DNA of 17,534 nucleotides from an uncultured bacterium (lineage in GTDB: Bacteria; Patescibacteriota; Dojkabacteria; CALFHW01): positions 1-17,534 of the forward strand of contig CALFHW010000209.1 in the NCBI GenBank assembly GCA_937876695.1, in the 5' to 3' direction. Positions 7,273 to 13,607 of this stretch are shown one piece after another. Numbering within the stretch: position 1 is the stretch's first letter; every line of letters starts with the position of its first letter. A model generated the notes under the pieces. That model was not told the DNA's origin and did no database searches. It saw only the letters and a program-made list of their open reading frames with translations. A program made the position numbers and the translations under genes.

Positions 7273-7824
7273 CTATACTTTCATGATTGAGGTCTCTTTA
7301 TCCCTGAGCATAGAGTCAATCTTGTCATTGGCACCGTCCACCTGCTCTTGTAACTGCTTCTTCTGGGCCTCAAAGTCGTCCTCAGGCAACTGTCCAGCTT
7401 TCTTCAGCTCTTCCAATCTCTCCATGAATTCCTTGCGGATCACGCGAATTTCAATTTTGTACTTCTCAGCTGCTTCTTTGGCGACCTTGACTACCTGTAT
7501 TCGTTTATCCTGAGTCATGGGTGATATTGGCACTCTGATATTATCCCCAGCTATTTGTGGGTTGTAGTTGTGATCTGGGCTCTGCAGCGTAGCAGCCACC
7601 GAAGTCACCAAGCTCTTATCCCACACCTGGATACTTACCAATGTAGCATCGATAATAGAGATACTAGCCACGCCCGAAAGCGCCATTTGCGAGCCATAAG
7701 CCTCTACCTTGATATTTTCAAACATCTCTGGAGTTGGCCTGCCAGTTCGCAATTTCTTAAGTTCCCCTTCGAAATGACCTACTGCGTCCTCAAATTTCCT
7801 CTGTGCATCTTCTTTGACACCCAT
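7273..7824 (-). CDS. frr: Ribosome recycling factor
   Basis: 183 residues, the normal RRF length (about 185). RRF splits post-termination ribosomes together with EF-G. The long-helix domain I is seen at both ends: FEGELKKLRTGRPTPEMFENI near the N-terminus and RVIRKEFMERLEELKKAGQLPEDD near the C-terminus. The small domain II lies between, with VEAYGSQMALSGVASIS and IRVPISPMTQDKRIQVVKVAKEAAEKY, the last being the most conserved RRF block. It lies between tsf (30 bp upstream) and rseP (6 bp downstream), as in other bacteria except that pyrH is absent between tsf and frr. There is no Shine-Dalgarno in front of the ATG. Confidence 0.97.
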   Translation of the reverse strand: MGVKEDAQRKFEDAVGHFEGELKKLRTGRPTPEMFENIKVEAYGSQMALSGVASISIIDATLVSIQVWDKSLVTSVAATLQSPDHNYNPQIAGDNIRVPISPMTQDKRIQVVKVAKEAAEKYKIEIRVIRKEFMERLEELKKAGQLPEDDFEAQKKQLQEQVDGANDKIDSMLRDKETSIMKV

Positions 7825-7854
7825 AGCTAGATATGAACTAATATTAGCTAACTA

Positions 7855-8469
7855 CTAGTTTTCAACTGCGACTGCGTGGATTGGCTCTAAACCTAATTGC
7901 ATCTTGATAAACCTCTTGATTCTGATAGATTCGCCCAAAGCTGCTACGTATTCATTTAGCAAATCCTTGACCTTCTTCGTGTCATCACGCACATAAGGCT
8001 GCTCTAGCAGTACCGCGTCCTCGTAGAACTTTGAAAGCTTTCCCTCCAAGATCTTCTCGGCGATATTTGCTGGTTTACCTGCGACATCCTTAGCAAACAC
8101 TTGCTTCTCGGTCTCGATAACTGATGCGGGAACGCTCTCGATATCGATGTAATCAGGTGATTGAGCAGCGATATGCATAGCGAGTTCCTTAGCGAGCTGC
8201 TGGAACTTGTCAGAACCAGAAGCAAAGTCAGTCTCACTCTGCAATTCAACCATTACACCGATGGTTTTGCCGTGGATGTAGTGACCGATCATACCGTTGT
8301 TGGTAGCATTGCCGGCTCTCTTAGCAGCCTTAGCTATACCCTTCTCCCTTAAATAGATGATGGCCTTGTCCATGTCGCCATTACTCTGAGTAAGCGCGTC
8401 CTTAACGTGGTGAATTCCCACGCCAGTTCTAGCTCTTAGCTCCTTGATTTGCTCTAATGAAATACTCAT
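7855..8469 (-). CDS. tsf: Elongation factor Ts
   Basis: EF-Ts, the guanine nucleotide exchange factor of EF-Tu. From the ATG at 8469 it has 204 residues, the short form. The frame stays open to 8520, but those 17 codons overlap the end of rpsB and are not conserved in the family. The N-terminal UBA-like domain reads ISLEQIKELRARTGVGIHHVKDALTQ with DMDKAIIYLREKGIAKA. It is followed by NGMIGHYIHG, and VMVELQSETDFASGSDKFQQLAKELAMHIA holds the T-D-F-x-x motif whose Asp and Phe push into EF-Tu. It follows rpsB by 34 bp. Upstream are no Shine-Dalgarno but a TATACT six bases from the ATG, so besides read-through from rpsB there may be a leaderless transcript. Confidence 0.97.
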   Translation of the reverse strand: MSISLEQIKELRARTGVGIHHVKDALTQSNGDMDKAIIYLREKGIAKAAKRAGNATNNGMIGHYIHGKTIGVMVELQSETDFASGSDKFQQLAKELAMHIAAQSPDYIDIESVPASVIETEKQVFAKDVAGKPANIAEKILEGKLSKFYEDAVLLEQPYVRDDTKKVKDLLNEYVAALGESIRIKRFIKMQLGLEPIHAVAVEN

Positions 8470-8475
8470 AGTCTT

Positions 8476-8481
8476 AGTATA
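8476..8481 (-). promoter_or_regulatory. Possible -10 element of tsf in leaderless position
   Basis: TATACT on the minus strand, then AAGACT, then the tsf ATG: the same six-base spacing as at three other genes in the window. The -35 is weak in the AT-rich gap, so this element could be chance. Confidence 0.35.
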
Positions 8482-8503
8482 TACAAAATTTAACTTTTTA
8501 ACA

Positions 8504-9610
8504 CTAGCTCTTGCGGGCAACTTTTACAGCTTTTTGTGCCTGGTATTTACCTAAGATACCTGATTCGCTCTGACCTGCAGCGCTAGTTGCGCTTTTATCG
8601 CCGCCGGTTACTGGTTTGGCTGCCTTGCCTGCCGCACTTGCACCGCCCTTAGCTGCCCCGCTTCCAGCCTGGCTACCTGCGTTTGCTTTCATAGCTGCTT
8701 TGTTTTTAGCAACTGTAGCAGCTGGGATAGCCTTACGCTGTGCTGATTTAGCGACCTCACCTCTTGAGGATGCGATTTCTTCTACGTCCTTTTGTTTGAT
8801 ATCACTGGCTTTCTTGATGGCCACTTCTACCTTGGTGTAGTCCTTGAACTTGTGTGTAATTCTATGTGGACTCTCTACTTCCATGATTCTTGCCTTGATG
8901 TACTCAACTACCAACTTGATAGACCTGATAGCGTCGTCATTGGCTGGAATTGGGTAGTCTACTACTGTGTAGTCAGAATTGGTGTCTACCATAGCTACAA
9001 CTGGAATATCCAAGAAGTTGCACTCGCGCACCGCACCTTTTTCGAAGCTAGGATCGACTACGAAAACTGCTACTGGTCTAGCTTTCAAGGTTTTAACGCC
9101 TCCGTATAGCCTAGTCAGCCTCTCCCAGTCCTTTTTCATCTGTGAAATTTCGTATTTGGTTCTACCAGTAACTCCCTCTTCGAACATCTTTTCTAATTCG
9201 TTTAGTCTGTCGATACTTTTCTTGATCTGGTTGAAGTTGCTTAGAAGTCCTCCAGCCCATCTATTGTTTACGAAGTGAGCACCTGACTCCACAGCAGCTT
9301 CGCCTAGGATATCAGCGGCTTGTCTCTTGGTGCCCAAGAACAAAACTGGTCCTCTGGTAATAGCTTCAGCTAAAAAATCGCCTGCTACTTTTAATAGTGG
9401 TAAACTCTTGCTGATGTCGATGATATGGATATCGTTTTTCTTACCGAAGATAAAGTCAGCCATCTTGGGATTCCAGCGTTTGGTCTCGTGACCAAATTGC
9501 ATTCCAGCTCTAAGAACTTCTTTTAGCTCGGGTAGATTAACTTTGGTAGCTTTGGTGGATTTCGCACTGTCTGCAGCTACTGCAGAGGTTGTTTTAGCTT
9601 CTTCAGCCAT
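8504..9610 (-). CDS. rpsB: Small ribosomal subunit protein uS2 with long low-complexity C-terminal tail
   Basis: The uS2 core spans about 24-250. Family blocks are MQFGHETKRWNPKMADFIF, VLFLGTKRQA, VNNRWAGGLLSNF (114-126) and the signature VDTNSDYTVVDYPIPANDDAIRSI (208-231). A 23-residue Ala/Lys/Thr-rich extension precedes it. After about residue 285 comes an ~80-residue tail made almost wholly of Ala, Gly, Lys and Ser, which makes the protein 368 residues against the usual 230-260. The tail is basic and probably disordered; it could contact rRNA, but no function is known to me. The start ATG at 9610 has AAAGGT six bases upstream. A structured leader and an extended -10 promoter lie between it and the tRNA genes. 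It heads the rpsB-tsf-frr-rseP-rpsU cluster. Confidence 0.96.
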   Translation of the reverse strand: MAEEAKTTSAVAADSAKSTKATKVNLPELKEVLRAGMQFGHETKRWNPKMADFIFGKKNDIHIIDISKSLPLLKVAGDFLAEAITRGPVLFLGTKRQAADILGEAAVESGAHFVNNRWAGGLLSNFNQIKKSIDRLNELEKMFEEGVTGRTKYEISQMKKDWERLTRLYGGVKTLKARPVAVFVVDPSFEKGAVRECNFLDIPVVAMVDTNSDYTVVDYPIPANDDAIRSIKLVVEYIKARIMEVESPHRITHKFKDYTKVEVAIKKASDIKQKDVEEIASSRGEVAKSAQRKAIPAATVAKNKAAMKANAGSQAGSGAAKGGASAAGKAAKPVTGGDKSATSAAGQSESGILGKYQAQKAVKVARKS

Positions 9611-9638
9611 GTTTTTACCTTTATAAAAAATAAATTAT

Positions 9639-9674
9639 GCTTGGTGCGCTTTTGAAAGCGAAGGTATACCAAGC
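9639..9674 (-). promoter_or_regulatory. Structured leader of rpsB mRNA
   Basis: In the ~78-base predicted leader, an outer 7-bp stem (GCTTGGT, 9668-9674, with ACCAAGC, 9639-9645, on the minus strand) encloses an inner 6-bp stem (CGCTTT with AAAGCG, 9647-9660). An internal loop of about seven bases on one side and one on the other separates them. A T-rich stretch follows, but about ten bases away, so this is not a standard terminator. It is a candidate for S2-dependent autoregulation, as known for rpsB leaders elsewhere, though I see no specific similarity to those. Confidence 0.5.
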
Positions 9675-9694
9675 CTACAAAGATTTGTGGAATA

Positions 9695-9700
9695 ATTATA
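9695..9700 (-). promoter_or_regulatory. Extended -10 promoter of rpsB
   Basis: TGTTATAAT (TG-n-TATAAT) on the minus strand lies 22 bp after the tRNA-Thr gene, identical to the nine-base element in front of rpsU. The -35 is weak. The predicted leader is about 78 bases and contains the hairpin at 9639-9674. Confidence 0.6.
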
Positions 9701-9721
9701 ACATAAAAAGCTGGAATCGAA

Positions 9722-9794
9722 AGCTGAAATCGGGATTCGAACCCGAGACCTTTCCCTTACCATGGGAATGCTCTACCAACTGAGCTATTTCAGC
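9722..9794 (-). tRNA. tRNA-Thr(GGT)
   Basis: Full cloverleaf on the minus strand: acceptor GCTGAAA/TTTCAGC, D-arm GCTC...GAGC, anticodon stem TTCCC/GGGAA with loop ATGGTAA (anticodon GGT at 9759-9761), and T-arm TCGGG-TTCGAAT-CCCGA. The discriminator is T and no CCA is encoded (TTC follows). It starts one base after the CCA end of tRNA-Tyr, so both probably come from one precursor. Confidence 0.96.
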
Positions 9795-9795
9795 A

Positions 9796-9881
9796 TGGTG
9801 CAAGGGGAGGGACTCGAACCCCCGTACTCTCACGAGGCCTGATTTACAGTCAGGTGCGTTTGACCACTCCGCCACCCTTGC
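9796..9881 (-). tRNA. tRNA-Tyr(GTA)
   Basis: Type II tRNA on the minus strand: acceptor GCAAGGG/CCCTTGC, anticodon stem CCTGA/TCAGG with loop CTGTAAA (anticodon GTA), a long variable arm (CCTCGTGAGAGTACG) and T-arm GGGGG-TTCGAGT-CCCTC. Discriminator A at 9799 is followed by an encoded CCA (9796-9798). One base separates it from tRNA-Thr(GGT). Confidence 0.95.
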
Positions 9882-9956
9882 CTAAACACCGCGCCATTCT
9901 CAGTTACAGTCACTTGGCCCAAACGCCAACAAGCCCATCTGCTAAACAGCTGCCAC

Positions 9957-9962
9957 ATTCTA
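9957..9962 (-). promoter_or_regulatory. Possible extended -10 for the tRNA-Tyr/tRNA-Thr pair
   Basis: TGCTAGAAT (TG-n-TAGAAT) on the minus strand is the best -10-like site in the 146 bp between the orphan gene and tRNA-Tyr. It would give a ~70-base 5' leader on the pre-tRNA. The -35 is weak. I see nothing else of note in this gap. Confidence 0.25.
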
Positions 9963-10027
9963 GCAAAATATCCGCAAATCAGGAAATCGAGAAGATCGTT
10001 TTAGTAAAACTAGTATTTGAACCAAAA

Positions 10028-12172
10028 CTATGGCTCTTCCCCCAAGTGAGTCCTACCCCTTTGAATTGCTTCAATATACTTCCTTTGTTCAAGACCCAAG
10101 TGTGAAACTAGCTGATGCACCTCTTCAGTATCAGTCGCTGTCTCGCGAACATAAGTTAATAGTGGCATTCTCCCTGCGCCTGGATTTTGTGCATTGTGAA
10201 GCCTAGCTTTTCGATTTAAATTATCCAACTTGATGCCATATTCGCCATCAACCAGCACTGCATGCTTAATAGCCCTAACCGATTGTAAGTTATACTTTTC
10301 ATTGATATACCGCCGATAGTGACCACGGATAGTAGTTTTGTCGCGACTGAGAGCCTCTATTTCGTCTGCAAACTCCAGATTGTCTCCAAATAAAGTCATC
10401 TCAGCTTCAAATCTAGCCTGCTCTTCCTTACCTAGGATCTTTCCACTCACGATTTGTTCATAATGCATGAGCACTAGATAGTACAGATTATTGTACCCAT
10501 CCACAGCTACCCCATTTTTCAAATGTAACTTTAAGTCATTCCTATCCAAATGCATTTCTACACTTTTACCATCATTAATCTGGAACACCACCTTGATTTT
10601 ACCTAGCTGCGGTCCACCTAATGCTTGAAATGTGATGTTATCTAGATTGAATGCAGCTAAATAAGGGTTACTTTTCGCATTAAAACTGTCAATATTCTTC
10701 CAGCTCACATCTAAAGCGGGCGGGTTAGTCTGCAGTGAATCTTTTACAGCATCAACTGCTTTTATTATGCTTAATTTATCAGTTGGACTCATTTTTTCTG
10801 AAAGCCCAAGAATTAGATGTAGTATATTCTTGGGGACAAGCTCTTTATATGCGCTAGCATAATAGCTTTCAGTCCACGAGCCGGGAGCGATGCATCCTAA
10901 TTCCCACAAAACATATCCTGCTGATTTTCTAATTGCTGCTAGTGTAGTTACATCCTGCGGGGGGAATTCTTGCATAGCCATGCTACCAGCCCCTCCCCAT
11001 AAGTCCACTAATACAAGGGGAAATGTGCCTAGAAGGGCACATTCAGTGACAATTCTTAGACTCTCAAGGCTATCTGGATCATAATCCTGTTCCAGTAGTC
11101 TCCCCAAGGCTTCTTGCTCTCTATCGAATATAGCCTTATTGGGAATGAATTTGTCACCGTTAAATGGAAGTAGGTGCTGTAAGTAGGATTTAATATTAAG
11201 TACTTTATTATCGCGGTCACCGTATGCAAGACAGACCTGAGTATTAAATTCTGCCCATGAGCAAAAACTCAACCCCGTCAGTTCGCTAGGGGTCACTTGC
11301 TCAATTGACTCTGCTCTAAAATTTAACACCTCTCTACAAATGATTTGCCAAGGGTCAGCCACTTTACCAATTTGAATTAGCAAACCTCTAGCTGTGACTC
11401 CTGGGTTGAGTGCAAAATGATCCTTTAGAGTGTATTTTGCTCCAGCAAGGATTTGTGAAGCTTTTTGAACAGAAGGTGACCCCAATGGTGCAATAATTTC
11501 GCCTTTTTTCTTATAGAGTAAAGCCTTATGATTAAAAGAGTCGTGCTTAAGGCCAGTTATTAATGTGGTGACGATTTCACTTGCTTGCACCTCGCCGCCT
11601 TTATTATCTGTTAACTTCTCTAAGAGATATAAATGTAGGTCATCTGGTTGAAATTTTCCCTCAGCCCCAAAAAAATTATGTAAAACTAGTTGGGAAACAG
11701 CCAGTTTCTGTTTCTCCAACCTTAACTCCAAATTCTTCTTCTCCTTGCCCAAGTTAGTTACGACATCTTGCCTAGACCATTTCCCCCTCCGGTCTGTATT
11801 AATGGCCCTAATTTGGGTATCAATATCTACGGTCCCTCTTTCGTATAAATCCGAAAAGCCATGCAGAGTTTGCGTCACTGCCTCTAGGAATACCTCTGGA
11901 GTTTTGCTATCAGCATAAATTCCAGCAAGCATTCTTTCCTGGATGATAGTACGCATATGGCTTGAGCAGTTGAGAACTGCTTGCTGCTCTATTTCACTGA
12001 GGTCACCAAAGTCTGCAAACCCAGCAATAGCATATTTATCATGCGTAATCTCCAGTGGTAGGGCTTCATGGAGTGGAGCACCAAACGGCCTTATACCGAA
12101 CTTATTTGGCCAACCTTCTCCTATTCCGGACCCTTCTAGTCCGTATCCTCCGGGATTATCATCACCTGCCAT
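10028..12172 (-). CDS. Large orphan protein, function unknown (~714 residues)
   Basis: Start chosen at the ATG at 12172; an in-frame TTG four codons upstream (12184) is less likely. The N-terminus (MAGDDNPGGYGLEGSGIG) is Gly/Asp-rich, with no signal peptide. I see no membrane helix, so the protein is probably cytoplasmic. A charged, probably coiled-coil segment (NLGKEKKNLELRLEKQKLAV) lies at about 139-158. Much of the rest is predicted helical, with a more strand-like part late in the chain (LGKIKVVFQINDGKSVEMHL). The C-terminal 150 residues are rich in basic and acidic helices. I recognise no catalytic motif, Walker box, zinc site or known fold. It has its own promoter just upstream, after the paralog gene, and the tRNA pair follows. 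Codon use shows no obvious break with the neighbours. Probably a lineage-specific protein. Confidence 0.8.
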   Translation of the reverse strand: MAGDDNPGGYGLEGSGIGEGWPNKFGIRPFGAPLHEALPLEITHDKYAIAGFADFGDLSEIEQQAVLNCSSHMRTIIQERMLAGIYADSKTPEVFLEAVTQTLHGFSDLYERGTVDIDTQIRAINTDRRGKWSRQDVVTNLGKEKKNLELRLEKQKLAVSQLVLHNFFGAEGKFQPDDLHLYLLEKLTDNKGGEVQASEIVTTLITGLKHDSFNHKALLYKKKGEIIAPLGSPSVQKASQILAGAKYTLKDHFALNPGVTARGLLIQIGKVADPWQIICREVLNFRAESIEQVTPSELTGLSFCSWAEFNTQVCLAYGDRDNKVLNIKSYLQHLLPFNGDKFIPNKAIFDREQEALGRLLEQDYDPDSLESLRIVTECALLGTFPLVLVDLWGGAGSMAMQEFPPQDVTTLAAIRKSAGYVLWELGCIAPGSWTESYYASAYKELVPKNILHLILGLSEKMSPTDKLSIIKAVDAVKDSLQTNPPALDVSWKNIDSFNAKSNPYLAAFNLDNITFQALGGPQLGKIKVVFQINDGKSVEMHLDRNDLKLHLKNGVAVDGYNNLYYLVLMHYEQIVSGKILGKEEQARFEAEMTLFGDNLEFADEIEALSRDKTTIRGHYRRYINEKYNLQSVRAIKHAVLVDGEYGIKLDNLNRKARLHNAQNPGAGRMPLLTYVRETATDTEEVHQLVSHLGLEQRKYIEAIQRGRTHLGEEP

Positions 12173-12201
12173 TCTTATATGCAACTAAGATATTTGCCCG
12201 G

Positions 12202-12231
12202 ATTGTACAAGACGCAATGGCTTGCGGTCAA
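12202..12231 (-). promoter_or_regulatory. Sigma70-type promoter of the large orphan gene
   Basis: On the minus strand, TTGACC (12226-12231), an 18-bp spacer and TACAAT (12202-12207), each 5/6 to consensus. It starts three bases after the stop of the preceding gene. The leader would be about 23 bases without a Shine-Dalgarno. A palindrome CGCAA-TGGC-TTGCG (12213-12226, plus strand) occupies most of the spacer and is a possible operator. Confidence 0.65.
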
Positions 12232-12234
12232 GAA

Positions 12235-13545
12235 CTAATATTGCTGGGTATCCTCTGGATATTCGGGAATGACAGGGCTCAATATGTCAGCAGTTAATTC
12301 CCCTCCCAAATAAAGCTGCTTTTCATCTCTAAGCTCTGGATTTAGAACGCTCGCTATTCCAATAGAGAAAACTCTATCTCCTTGAGTGACTATTATCAGG
12401 CTGTCGCCAAAAATTTGAAAAGTACTACTTTGCTCTATGCGCGTATCTATTAAGGGCATCTGCATAGGTTGCTCTTGGCCAGTATTTGGATCGATAAGGA
12501 TAGCGCTTTGCTTTAGCTTTGCCCAGGTCCCGGTGGCAATATTGTAAACTACAAATCCAACAGATGCATTTCCATCTCGGTCTCTAACAGTCACGTTGCC
12601 AAATATATATTCACTAGTAGCTTCGTATCCAGCCCAGAAGGAGATTTCAGTCAGATCTGGGGTAACAACTCTAGCCTCTGCCGGTCCTAGGACTAACGAG
12701 GCCTGTCCAGCTATTGCTGAAAAGTTATCTAATGACCTTTCCGAGTTCTGGTACTCCGATAAATCGCTATCCTGATACGTTCGAGGAAAACTCACTGGAT
12801 CAGAAAAAAATACCCCATTATTAAGGCCCTTAATCACTTTCTCAAAACCCAGAAATGCATGGAACTTCATTTCGCCAGCACCAGTCCCATGCCCCGAATA
12901 ATCATAAAGCATATTTACAACTGTAGAGAAGGTCTGGTCTGGTACGCTGAGTTCAAGACTCAAAGCCATTTTCTGGGTGGTAGGGTCGAAGAACACCCTA
13001 CCCAATGAATACGCCCCCTCTGGGATAGTGAGTTCATAGGCTTTTTGATCCAAATAGTTATATATTTTCAGCCTCTGCAGTTTAGGTTGGCTCGAATCCC
13101 CTGGGTCCTCAGTCGTAGAAAGCACAGCCACAAAGCCCATATTTGGTTCAAACCCAACGATCTCGTCATCACCTGACTTCGTCTCATATAGTTTTTTACC
13201 GTTGCCAGCAAAAATCCCGTCTCGACTTTCCTCTGCCTCTGCAGTTCTCATACTAGCCAAGAACACAGGGACACCGTTGGCGTCAGACTTCACCGCTTTG
13301 ATTTTCCCAAATGACAGCCACATTTGCTCATAGTCAGCTGTAACGTAGAAATCCATCGCCGATGTTTCAATTTCGTGTATTGTGGCCTGCGCGCGCAGTT
13401 GCTGAAGTTCAGGATTTTCGCGAACAATAGGGAGAGGCTCAGGACCGGTTGTCGCATCGTGATGACGTATAGCTAGCGCTCCAGTTACAAGAGCACCAAA
13501 TACAACTGCCCCATTCTTAATTATTCTCATTCTATCCTTGTCCAT
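12235..13545 (-). CDS. Membrane-anchored extracytoplasmic protein, paralog of the adjacent lipoprotein
   Basis: From the ATG at 13545 the product is 436 residues; the frame is open 12 codons further, but those codons cover the promoter. N-terminal residues 1-27 (MDKDRMRIIKNGAVVFGALV and on) form a signal or membrane anchor; the rest is outside. The body is strand-rich with repeating blocks such as NGKKLYETKSGDDEIVGFEP, LKIYNYLDQKAYELTIPEG and DSLIIVTQGDRVFSIG, which suggest a beta-propeller-like fold. The protein aligns over its length with the 472-residue lipoprotein encoded just upstream: NGKKLYET with NGVKLLET, KIYNYLDQKAYELTIPEG with EIIDYANQDVYQVNIPLG, and a shared C-terminal (D-x-Q-x-Y) end. 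No enzyme motif is seen. Its own strong promoter makes a leaderless mRNA likely. Confidence 0.8.
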   Translation of the reverse strand: MDKDRMRIIKNGAVVFGALVTGALAIRHHDATTGPEPLPIVRENPELQQLRAQATIHEIETSAMDFYVTADYEQMWLSFGKIKAVKSDANGVPVFLASMRTAEAEESRDGIFAGNGKKLYETKSGDDEIVGFEPNMGFVAVLSTTEDPGDSSQPKLQRLKIYNYLDQKAYELTIPEGAYSLGRVFFDPTTQKMALSLELSVPDQTFSTVVNMLYDYSGHGTGAGEMKFHAFLGFEKVIKGLNNGVFFSDPVSFPRTYQDSDLSEYQNSERSLDNFSAIAGQASLVLGPAEARVVTPDLTEISFWAGYEATSEYIFGNVTVRDRDGNASVGFVVYNIATGTWAKLKQSAILIDPNTGQEQPMQMPLIDTRIEQSSTFQIFGDSLIIVTQGDRVFSIGIASVLNPELRDEKQLYLGGELTADILSPVIPEYPEDTQQY

Positions 13546-13551
13546 ATACCC

Positions 13552-13581
13552 ATTATATAGCATAAGGGCCCCAAAAGTCAA
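13552..13581 (-). promoter_or_regulatory. Strong promoter, leaderless position, for the 436-residue paralog
   Basis: On the minus strand, -35 TTGACT (13576-13581), an 18-bp spacer, -10 TATAAT (13552-13557), then GGGTAT and the ATG. Matches to consensus are 5/6 and 6/6. The start site should fall on or beside the A of the start codon. Confidence 0.8.
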
Positions 13582-13607
13582 GGTAGCAAGGCCTAGCGGG
13601 CAACGAG

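Noticed and set aside
8470..8520. Longer EF-Ts starting inside the end of rpsB
   Set aside because: The EF-Ts family begins at the ATG at 8469; the extra residues are not family-like.
10028..12172. The 714-residue orphan as a defence or toxin protein
   Set aside because: No nuclease, NTPase or toxin motif is visible, and no partner gene is beside it.
13546..13581. Longer N-terminus for the 436-residue paralog using an upstream in-frame start
   Set aside because: These codons cover a strong -35/-10 promoter, and the signal sequence begins naturally at the ATG at 13545.
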